Source: Bacillus sp. FJAT-27264 (GTDB taxonomy: Bacteria > Bacillota > Bacilli > Paenibacillales > Paenibacillaceae). Taken from it: a stretch of DNA of 64,000 nucleotides. The stretch is taken from contig NZ_MAQW01000001.1 of NCBI RefSeq assembly GCF_001682855.1, forward strand, positions 775,084-839,083. The letters are read 5' to 3'. Positions within the stretch are counted from its first letter, which is position 1, and each line of letters starts with the position of its first letter. Positions 35,503-43,025 of this stretch are shown piece by piece. A model generated the notes under the pieces. The model was not told the DNA's origin. It was given only the letters and a program-made list of their open reading frames with translations, and did no database searches. Both the position numbers and the translations under genes were made by a program.

Positions 35503-37325
35503 ACCTGAGCTCCCCCCTCCTTCTCATCATCGAATTCACGGGACACCAGCGCAGGGAAAGTAAGCGTCACTGTAGTCCCTTCCTCTATAGCGCTTTCAAA
35601 AGAAATGCCGAATTCACGCCCGTAATAGAGCTTAATCCGCTCATTCACATTGCGTACCCCAACACCCGATCCGCTCTCAACCTTGCATACACCCGTCAAG
35701 ATCGTACTTAGCGTCTCTTTAGACATGCCAAGGCCGTTGTCACTGATAGTAATAACGATCAGTTTGTTCTGAAGCTCCGCCCTAATAGTGATCAGCCCCT
35801 CATCCGGCATCATCTCAATCCCGTGATACAGGGCATTTTCTACAATGGGCTGCAATATAAGCTTGATGGTCTGGCATTGCAATACCTCATCCTGGGCGTG
35901 AATCTCGTACTTGAATTTGTTCTTAAACCGAAAGCTTTGGATCACCAAATAATGGCGGATGTGGTCCAGTTCCTCTTGAACGGTAATGATATTCTTGCCC
36001 TTGCTGAGGCTGATGCGAAAAAACTTCGAGAGGGAATGAATCATCGTGACCACCTCATCGGTTTTCCCGCGCTCCGCGAGCCGAATAACTGAATTCAATG
36101 TATTGTACAAAAAGTGCGGGTTGATCTGGGATTGCAGCACTTCAAGCTCTCCCTTACGCTTCGTTTCCTGCTCGTAAATGATCTGTTCCATCAACTGGCG
36201 GATACGCTGAAGCATGAGATTAAAGCGCTTGGATAACTGCTCCACCTCATAAGCCCCGCTGACATTGATAGGGGTATTGAGATCACCCTCTCCCACCTGC
36301 TTGACCGTACGCTCCAGCTTACGGATCGGGCTGGAAATCCGGGCAGACAGCAGGACCGAGACGATAATAACACATAAGATTACAACGGCCAGGAACCAGG
36401 ACAGGAACTGATTCAGGTCCCGCTTTGTTGTCACGATCTCGTCATAATACGCTACACCGACAATTTTCCATCCCGTCTCGGCCAGTGTACGCACAGTAAT
36501 AAATCGTTTCTCACCAGTGGATTCATCCAGATAGCTTCGATAAGCATACTCCAGAACAGGCTCGACATTTTCATATTTCAGCCCCGCGTAGATCAGTTGC
36601 TGCTGCGGGTGATACACAATATTGCCAAGAAAATCTAAAATGTAGGCATAGCCTCTTTTGCCGAGCTTGACCTGTTTGCTGAGTGCATCAATCGTACCGA
36701 AGTTGAAATCAATCAGAAGAATCCCTGTCTTGAGCACTCCGGCTTCGCGGTATTGAATGAGCTTGCTCATCGACACGACCCATGTATACTTGCTCTTGAA
36801 CAGATTCTGGATGTGAGGGGCCGAGAAGGAGATTTCTGAAGTTCGGCGGGGTGAAGTATACCAGCTCTGGTTCTCAAGCTGTGTGTTGTGGCGCATTTCC
36901 AGGCCCGGTACATTCAGGACCAATTCACCTTGTGGTGTAAACAGAGCGACAGAGACCAGATCTTCCCGGGATTCCAGTAGTGTGGACATTCGTTCCTTGA
37001 GCATGGGGACACCAATATCCGGAGTCAGCGTAATCTGCGCCTCTGCCTTCTCATAAATATTGCGCATCCCTTTAGCGTACAACTCCAGGTTGTAGTTCAC
37101 CTGCTCGATGATCTGCTGCATGTTCAGATTGGCATTCTCTTCTGCTGTCTTGGCAAACTTGTTGTACAGCATAAAGCTGACAAGGACGGCTACAAGCACC
37201 GCGATAAAAGTAAACGTGACAGTAATGATCAACTGGATACTGCGCAGCTTGGAGGATAATTTAACCTTGCCTCTTAAGGGCCACTGTGGACGCAGTGGGA
37301 AGAAGTGTGATTTCTCCCTGCACAT
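35499..37325 (-). CDS. Membrane sensor histidine kinase (YesM/LytS type)
   Basis: A 608-residue sensor. A first membrane helix (LIITVTFTFIAVLVAVLVSF, about 31-50) leads to an extracellular dCache-like domain of about 240 residues. A second helix (WFLAVVILCVIIVSVLLSA) and a HAMP domain follow. The histidine-kinase dimer domain carries SQINPHFLYNTLNSV, with the phosphorylated His, and the HATPase has DNGLGMS and GVGVRNVNERI. GGAGG lies seven bases before the ATG, inside the response-regulator end. It is the middle gene of a three-gene sensing operon next to mgl. Confidence 0.92.
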   Translation of the reverse strand: MCREKSHFFPLRPQWPLRGKVKLSSKLRSIQLIITVTFTFIAVLVAVLVSFMLYNKFAKTAEENANLNMQQIIEQVNYNLELYAKGMRNIYEKAEAQITLTPDIGVPMLKERMSTLLESREDLVSVALFTPQGELVLNVPGLEMRHNTQLENQSWYTSPRRTSEISFSAPHIQNLFKSKYTWVVSMSKLIQYREAGVLKTGILLIDFNFGTIDALSKQVKLGKRGYAYILDFLGNIVYHPQQQLIYAGLKYENVEPVLEYAYRSYLDESTGEKRFITVRTLAETGWKIVGVAYYDEIVTTKRDLNQFLSWFLAVVILCVIIVSVLLSARISSPIRKLERTVKQVGEGDLNTPINVSGAYEVEQLSKRFNLMLQRIRQLMEQIIYEQETKRKGELEVLQSQINPHFLYNTLNSVIRLAERGKTDEVVTMIHSLSKFFRISLSKGKNIITVQEELDHIRHYLVIQSFRFKNKFKYEIHAQDEVLQCQTIKLILQPIVENALYHGIEMMPDEGLITIRAELQNKLIVITISDNGLGMSKETLSTILTGVCKVESGSGVGVRNVNERIKLYYGREFGISFESAIEEGTTVTLTFPALVSREFDDEKEGGAQV

Positions 37326-37328
37326 GCC

Positions 37329-38978
37329 TTATCCTCCTCTGGCGCTATTCTTGTACTCTTTGGGAGAGAACCCATATTTCTTACGGAAACAGAAGCTGAA
37401 ATAGTTCGGGTCAGAAAAGCCGATTTTCTCAGCAATCTCGAACGCCTTGAGCTCCGTGGAGCGAAGCAACTCCTTGGCGGCCTCCAGACGGATTTGCAAG
37501 AGATAGCTCACAAAGGTCGTCTTCATTTCTTTTTTGAAAATACTACTGAAATACCCCGTGCTGATATGCAGATGCTGGCAGACCTTCCCGATGGAGATGT
37601 CGGATTCCTCGTAATGATCGCGGATATATTCTTTGGCTTGGTCTATGAGCTGTTTGTAGCTCGACTGCCGCTCCAGTGCGATAGAATTCATAATCCGAGT
37701 ACACAAGTTGATGATCCACTGCTTGGCCTCTTCGACATTATTGAACTTGTTCGTATCTATCAAAGAAGAGAGTCCCGAGCCAAAGAGCTCCGCGGTCTCA
37801 TTGCCAGCTTCTTTGGCGACCCGGAGAATGGACGTCATAATCTCCAGCAAAAAAATCTGATAATCCTGCATGGAGACCTGGGTAATGTCCAGCCCGGCGA
37901 ACAACCCGTCCACTACTGTCTTCAATTCCTGAACCGTTCCCAGCTTGATCGTACGAATCAGTGATTGCTGACTCAGATCATCATAATCCAGCATTTGTGT
38001 CGATCTCGACTCCACATCCTCAATCCAGATCACCCGGTTGTTCCCCAGAATCACGCGATAGTCCAGTGCCTGCATGGCATCCCCGAAGGAGTTAAACAGC
38101 AGTTCCGGTGACTGGCATACCGTACCAGCGCCCGAAGTAACCGTCAGCTTCAGGAAGCGCTGGACATTCTGTCCGATCTCCTCCAAAATCGTGAAGGTCT
38201 TGCCTGTAATCTCGGCTTCTTCTTGATGCGGGCTGACAGATAGCAACACCACATTATCCCGGTGGATAAAGACTTTGCCGAAATCATGCTTCTCACATAT
38301 TTCCTCGGCAATATTCAGGACAGCAAAGAGCTGCAAATTACGATCACCTGTGTCGCGTAGTGATACAGGCCGGCCTTCTTCCGGGTTCTCCCTGCCACCT
38401 TGCCGGATGTAATCTACACTGATAACTGACGCTTGGAATAATTGTCCTTCTAACGGAATGTCGTATTCCGTACGCTTCTCCTCAATTTCGGTACGGGTTA
38501 GGCGGCGTGATACCAGCGAGCACAGGAACTGTTCGCGGAGGACGGGAAGGCTCTTCCGGTAATGTTCGCTCAATACGAATACATTCTCTTTTTCCGCAAT
38601 CTCCGACTCTATCGATCCCTTCACTTTCAGCAGCACATCTATTAATTCTTGAGATGAAAACGGTTTCAAAATATATTCGTCGATTTGCAATTTAATCGCC
38701 CGCTGTGCATATTCAAACTCATCGTACCCGGTTAAGATAATGATCTTCGTATTGGGATGGCGACTGCGTATCCACTCGGCTAACTGTAATCCGTTCATGA
38801 ATGGCATCTGGATATCGGTCACCACGACGTCCGGCAGCAGCCGGTCAATGGCATCAGCCGCCTCCCGGCCATTCTCTGCCTGATCCACAACTTCAAATCC
38901 GTACTTCTCCCAGTCGATCTGCCCGATAATTCCTTCTCTTACATCTTCCTCATCTTCGGCAAGAATCAATTTGTACAT
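37329..38978 (-). CDS. Response regulator with AraC DNA-binding domain (YesN type)
   Basis: A 549-residue transcription regulator. The receiver domain carries the phosphorylated Asp in PDVVVTDIQMPFMNG (about 54) and the conserved Lys in ILKPFSS. A middle region of about 300 residues has no recognised domain. The C-terminal AraC domain has two helix-turn-helix units (ISIGKVCQHLHISTGYFSSI and IGFSDPNYFSFCFRKKYGFSP). It is the first gene of the operon with the kinase and the sugar-binding protein. By analogy with such systems it likely activates mglBAC; no binding site is identified. Confidence 0.92.
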   Translation of the reverse strand: MYKLILAEDEEDVREGIIGQIDWEKYGFEVVDQAENGREAADAIDRLLPDVVVTDIQMPFMNGLQLAEWIRSRHPNTKIIILTGYDEFEYAQRAIKLQIDEYILKPFSSQELIDVLLKVKGSIESEIAEKENVFVLSEHYRKSLPVLREQFLCSLVSRRLTRTEIEEKRTEYDIPLEGQLFQASVISVDYIRQGGRENPEEGRPVSLRDTGDRNLQLFAVLNIAEEICEKHDFGKVFIHRDNVVLLSVSPHQEEAEITGKTFTILEEIGQNVQRFLKLTVTSGAGTVCQSPELLFNSFGDAMQALDYRVILGNNRVIWIEDVESRSTQMLDYDDLSQQSLIRTIKLGTVQELKTVVDGLFAGLDITQVSMQDYQIFLLEIMTSILRVAKEAGNETAELFGSGLSSLIDTNKFNNVEEAKQWIINLCTRIMNSIALERQSSYKQLIDQAKEYIRDHYEESDISIGKVCQHLHISTGYFSSIFKKEMKTTFVSYLLQIRLEAAKELLRSTELKAFEIAEKIGFSDPNYFSFCFRKKYGFSPKEYKNSARGG

Positions 38979-39029
38979 GCATCATCCCTCTTTGGGTTGG
39001 TTTTGTTATAAAAAAACTTGAAGCTTGCC

Positions 39030-39280
39030 CACACAGGTGTTGGTCGTCACTCCGGGGAATGTTTGGACTTCCGATCGCTGTTGTCTCCAGATTTCTTCTT
39101 TTTAAACCGCTTCTAGATAAATTGAACTTAGGATTCTAACATAAGGATCGGCGGCGCTCCGGTGAAGCTTGGACTTTCGGTCGCTGTTGTCTCCAGATTT
39201 CTTTTATCTTAACCTCTTGGAAAGGTTGAAATCTGGAGACAAAGCATTCCTGTATGCTCTTAAATTTCGGCTTTGAAATT
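39030..39280. repeat. Dispersed hairpin element, copy E left part (with a partial duplicate)
   Basis: A partial copy (39040-39115, GGGGAATGTTTGGACTTCCG and one stem arm) is followed by a full left half. Its stem TTGTCTCCAGATTTC (39187-39201) pairs perfectly with 39228-39242, with an inner AACC/GGTT. The right end breaks off near 39280 where the IS110-family element begins. Confidence 0.85.
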
Positions 39281-39353
39281 AGACGAGCACCTCCTTATGA
39301 TGAAAAGGTGTCCTCGACGACTACCATTACATCACTAGGAAGGTGCTCTTACT

Positions 39354-40616
39354 ATGAAGTTTAAACAATCCGCTAAACAAAATCAACGCATTGAACGCAT
39401 TACGAGTCATCATCTTATCATCGGCATCGACATCGCTAAGTTCACACATGTCGCCCGTGCGACAGATTATAGAGGCATCGAACGAGGAACCTATCTTACC
39501 TTCTCGAACGATCTGGAGGGCTACGCAAGGTTATATCAGTGGATGCAGGACCTCATGGCCCAGTTTAACAAGACTGACGTTATCTTCGGTGTTGAGCCCA
39601 CCGGTCATTACTGGTTTAACTTGGCCCTATGGCTTCAAGAGAAGCCACTCGAACTTGTGCTTGTGAATCCACTTCATGTGAAGCGAAACAAAGAAAATCG
39701 GGACAACTCTCCAACTAAAAACGACGTTAAAGATGCCTTAGTGATTGCCGACATGGTGAAGAATGGCTACTACAGTGACGTTTATCTCCATGCTGAGCCC
39801 TATCGAGCGCTTCGGCAAATCGTCACCACCCGTGACTTTATTACCAAACAAGTCTCCAGTGTAGTCAACCAAATCTATCGGTGGACCGATATATACTTCC
39901 CTGAGTTTCAGCAGGTCTTTAAAGACATCACTTCGAAGACGGCTCTGGCGACGCTGGCCGAATTTGCGCATCCCTCGGATCTTCGTCACTTAGCCGTTCA
40001 AGACGTCATTGCAGGGTGGAAAAAACGACTCAAACGTGCAGGTAGCCGCAAGGCAGCCGTTGCTCTCATCCATGCAGCACAACAAACGGTAGGCACCCCG
40101 GATCTTGTGGAGGAGGCAAAAATCAGTCTATCGCTACTCTTGCAGCAACTACAGATGTATAACGACCAACTGGATCAACTCAAAGAAAAGATCAGTCAAC
40201 TTCTTCAATGTATTCCAACCGTGAAGATCCTACGTACCGTTAAAGGGATAAACGACATTACGCTCGCTGCGTTATACAGTGAAGCAGGTGATTTAAGCCG
40301 CTTTTCGCACGGTAATCAACTCCTTCGCTTAGCCGGCTTACACCTGTCCGAGAACAGCTCTGGTACCTACAAAGGTGAAGCGAAAATCACGAAGCGAGGA
40401 CGACCTCGACTGCGAAAACTTCTCTTTATGACAGTCTTACATATGGTCTCTGTCCATCCAGAATTCAGGGCGCTCCATCAGTACAACAAACAAATAAAGA
40501 AAATGAACGGCATGAAATCAATCATGAAGCTATGTGGTAAACTCGCCCGAATACTTGTAGCTATGGCAAGAACGGATTCCGATTACGATGAAAACAAAGT
40601 CAGAGTCGCTGCTTAA
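39354..40616 (+). CDS. IS110-family transposase (DEDD recombinase)
   Basis: A 420-residue transposase. The N-terminal DEDD (RuvC-like) domain shows LIIGIDIAKFTHVARATD, VIFGVEPTGHYWFN and KNDVKDALVIADMVK. The C-terminal Transposase_20 domain shows VKGINDITLAALYSEAGDLS and HLSENSSGTYKGEAKITKRG, with the conserved Ser region, then RPRLRKLLFMTVL. The reading frame is intact, so the element may be active. The ATG is about ten bases after GGAAGG. Such enzymes use a bridge RNA encoded in the flanking non-coding part of the element. Confidence 0.93.
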   Translation: MKFKQSAKQNQRIERITSHHLIIGIDIAKFTHVARATDYRGIERGTYLTFSNDLEGYARLYQWMQDLMAQFNKTDVIFGVEPTGHYWFNLALWLQEKPLELVLVNPLHVKRNKENRDNSPTKNDVKDALVIADMVKNGYYSDVYLHAEPYRALRQIVTTRDFITKQVSSVVNQIYRWTDIYFPEFQQVFKDITSKTALATLAEFAHPSDLRHLAVQDVIAGWKKRLKRAGSRKAAVALIHAAQQTVGTPDLVEEAKISLSLLLQQLQMYNDQLDQLKEKISQLLQCIPTVKILRTVKGINDITLAALYSEAGDLSRFSHGNQLLRLAGLHLSENSSGTYKGEAKITKRGRPRLRKLLFMTVLHMVSVHPEFRALHQYNKQIKKMNGMKSIMKLCGKLARILVAMARTDSDYDENKVRVAA

Positions 40617-40649
40617 TAAAGATAGCAAAAGCTTGTCTGCTGGCTCATT

Positions 40650-40830
40650 CGCAGGATTCACAATGAAGCATGAGGTACCGCCTACGATCGCCTAAAGGGC
40701 TCAGACCCGTGGACAAAGCAGTGACGGACTTCATCTCCTTGATAGGTGTAACGAAGGAATGAAAGGGCATAGACCCGTTGAGACATGGGAGGGCAAACCT
40801 CAAGGATGAAGATGAAGCATGCCAATACAG
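40650..40830 (+). ncRNA. Candidate bridge-RNA region of the IS110-family element
   Basis: Downstream of the transposase, AAAGGGC-TC-AGACCCGT (40694-40711) and AAAGGGC-AT-AGACCCGT (40762-40779) are near-identical repeats. Each can form a small GGG/CCC hairpin. A third stem, GAGGGCAAACCTC, follows at about 40789-40801. Placement after the transposase resembles the IS1111 subgroup. The RNA, its ends and its loops are inferred from position and structure only. Confidence 0.45.
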
Positions 40831-40964
40831 GAAGACAATGGGAATTCCCTGAATTCCTTTATTTCACTATGCTTACGTCGTCATTTTGCTCCTCCTTGGC
40901 TACTTCGTTACCACATTCGTTTTCACAGCTCGAATGAAATCCTGCGAATTAGCGAGCTAGCGCA

Positions 40965-41070
40965 AGAAAACTGAAACATAAGGAGGGAGGCGATCGCTAT
41001 CGCTCCTACAGTTCCAAACTTCCCCTCTATTACCCTCATACTTGTTGTGATTTGTTTCAAGTTTATTTTA
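40965..41070. repeat. Dispersed hairpin element, copy E right part
   Basis: GGCGATCGCTATCGCTCCTACAGTTCC and AAACTTCCCCTCT match the right blocks of copies C, D and F. It directly follows the IS110-family element, showing that the element split this copy. Confidence 0.8.
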
Positions 41071-41173
41071 TAACGCTGGTGTGCAGTAAGTACATTCTAT
41101 CTGATTCATGCGGTCTAATCTATGGTTAAGTTATGTTATGGCGTTTTATGAGCGGAGAAATTTCGTGGAACTA

Positions 41174-41205
41174 TAAAAAAAAACCATCCCGCAAGCCGGG
41201 ATGGG
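41174..41205 (-). terminator. Intrinsic terminator after the purT-GNAT pair
   Basis: On the minus strand, CCATCCCGG and CCGGGATGG-type arms (loop CTTG) are followed by nine Ts, about 20 bases past the GNAT stop. Confidence 0.92.
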
Positions 41206-41227
41206 TATGATCGGTAACGCAGAAATA

Positions 41228-41692
41228 TTATAGCAGCGCTTTGTTAAAGCGGTATCCTGCTGTTTTTTCGAACCCGATGTGCTTGTAAAAAGCATGTGCT
41301 GGTGCACGTTCCACACGGTTGCCGCTTCTCAAAAACAGCTTGCAGCAGCCTTTATGCCGTGCCCATTCTTCTCCAGCAGCTACTAGTCTTTTGCCGAGTC
41401 CGTTGCCGCGGATTTCCTCCGAAACGATGAGCGCAGTAATCTCTGTGATGGATTCCTGCTGTTTGGAAAAGGAGCTTACCTGCCTGAGGCCGATCATTCC
41501 CACTACTTCGTTATCTAGTTCAGCAACAAGTGTACATTGGAGAGGGTTGTTCTCCATGCCTTCAAGTCTCTCTTTCATTACATTAACCGTTGTCGGATAA
41601 CCCAGTTCCCGTAGTAGGGCTGTTATTTTCTCCAGATCTTCCATGCCACATTTGCGAATTTGCAGTACTGGTGCTAGGGTACTACTGTCCAT
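41228..41692 (-). CDS. GNAT-family N-acetyltransferase coupled to purT
   Basis: About 154 residues of a single GNAT domain. The acetyl-CoA loop is ALIVSEEIRGNGLGKRLVAAGEEWA and the C-terminal end is HAFYKHIGFEKTAGYRF. GGAGG lies nine bases before the ATG of MDSSTLAP, which overlaps the purT end by 11 bp; an ATG six bases earlier is too close to the site. Overlap suggests translational coupling. The substrate is unknown. Confidence 0.87.
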   Translation of the reverse strand: MDSSTLAPVLQIRKCGMEDLEKITALLRELGYPTTVNVMKERLEGMENNPLQCTLVAELDNEVVGMIGLRQVSSFSKQQESITEITALIVSEEIRGNGLGKRLVAAGEEWARHKGCCKLFLRSGNRVERAPAHAFYKHIGFEKTAGYRFNKALL

Positions 41693-42872
41693 TCTCATAT
41701 ACCTCCACTTTAAGCTTAGACGCTGCCTGCCTGGCGACCGTCCGTGCAATTTCCACATCTTCAGCCGCACTTAAAGCTACTGCCATTCTCCGTCCGGGCC
41801 GGGCTTCCGGCTTACCGAACACCCGAACCTGCGTGCGGGGAAGCGCGAGCGCCTCATCCAGTCCGGTTACTGCAAAAGCTTGTCCCGCTGTCTCGGCCTT
41901 AAGTGTTGCCGATGCTCCGGGTGTGAGTAATTGAACACATTCCAGCGGAAAGCCCAGAATGGCTCTGACATGTACTGCAAATTGAGATAAATCCTGTGTG
42001 GCCATGGTTACCATACCGGTATCATGCGGCCTTGGTGATACTTCGCTGAACAACACGCCTTTTGACGTCAGGAACAACTCCACTCCAAAAATACCGCGGC
42101 CTCCGAGCTGATCGGTTACCGCTTTGGCAATGGCTTGCGCTTCCGCTAGCTGACCTTCGTCCATCTGATGAGGCTGCCATGACTCCACATAGTCGCCGTC
42201 CTTCTGGATATGCCCGATGGGTGGGCAAAATACAGTTCCCGACACCGAACGAACCGTCAGCAAGGTAATCTCACTCTCAAAAGTCACAAAAGCTTCTACG
42301 ATGACTCTGGTTCCCTTGGCTCTCGCACCCTCCAAAGCAGTGTTCCAGCAATGCTCCGCATCCTCTGGATTCCGGCAGACACTCTGCCCTTTACCGGAAG
42401 AGCTCATGATCGGCTTGATCACACAAGGTGTGCCAAGCTCAGTGATTGCCTGCCGTAGCTCGTCCAAACTATCCGCAAAACGGTAATCTGCAGTTGGCAG
42501 ACCAAGTTCTTCTGCGGCAAGGCGGCGAATGCCTTCGCGGTCCATCGTCAACCGGGCTGCCCGTGCCGTCGGCACAACCACGAAGCCTTCATCCTCCAGC
42601 TCCAGAAGAGCATGGGTCGCAATGGCTTCAATCTCTGGCACAATGACATCCGGCTTCTCCTTGCGGATCAGAGCCTTAAGGGCATCCGCATCCAGCATGT
42701 CAATCACATGGGAGCGATGAGCCACTCCCATGGCCGGAGCACCCTCATAACGGTCTACTGCTATGGTCTCTACGCCAAGGCGTTGAGCTTCAATAATAAC
42801 TTCCTTACCCAGTTCACCACTGCCTAGCAGCAGCAGCTTGCGGCTTTGAGCTGAAAAAGGAGCTCCCCACAT
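41682..42872 (-). CDS. purT: Formate-dependent phosphoribosylglycinamide formyltransferase
   Basis: Catalyses formylation of GAR with formate and ATP, a folate-free alternative to PurN in purine synthesis. In 396 residues the N-terminal domain ([21 protein letters not shown]) precedes an ATP-grasp domain with [17 protein letters not shown] and [28 protein letters not shown]-type segments (seen here as [20 protein letters not shown]). Length agrees with E. coli PurT (392). The ATG of MWGAPFSAQ has AGAGG 10-12 bases upstream; a GTG at 42908 is the alternative. It is the first gene of a two-gene unit with the GNAT gene. Confidence 0.93.
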   Translation of the reverse strand: [396 protein letters not shown]

Positions 42873-43025
42873 TGTCGATTTCAACCTCTTTCGGCAATTG
42901 ACTGGCACTTTCTGGTTTTTTCAGCAAAAGTGACAGTATCCATGTATTTTTCAGACTTCTTTATTTTCATCCATCATCCGTCAGATTGCAAGTGTTCTTC
43001 GACAATTTACTACAATCTTCACTTT

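Larger units (their letters stand above)
39281..40964 (+). mobile_element. IS110-family insertion element, about 1.7 kb (ends approximate)
   Basis: It carries one transposase gene and about 350 bases of structured non-coding sequence after it. No clear terminal inverted repeats are seen, as usual for IS110. The ends are set only by where copy E of the dispersed repeat is lost and regained (left block ending near 39280, right block resuming near 40965), so they may be off by tens of bases. A short inverted pair GAGCACCT/AGGTGCTC (39285-39292, 39341-39348) lies before the transposase gene. Confidence 0.8.
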
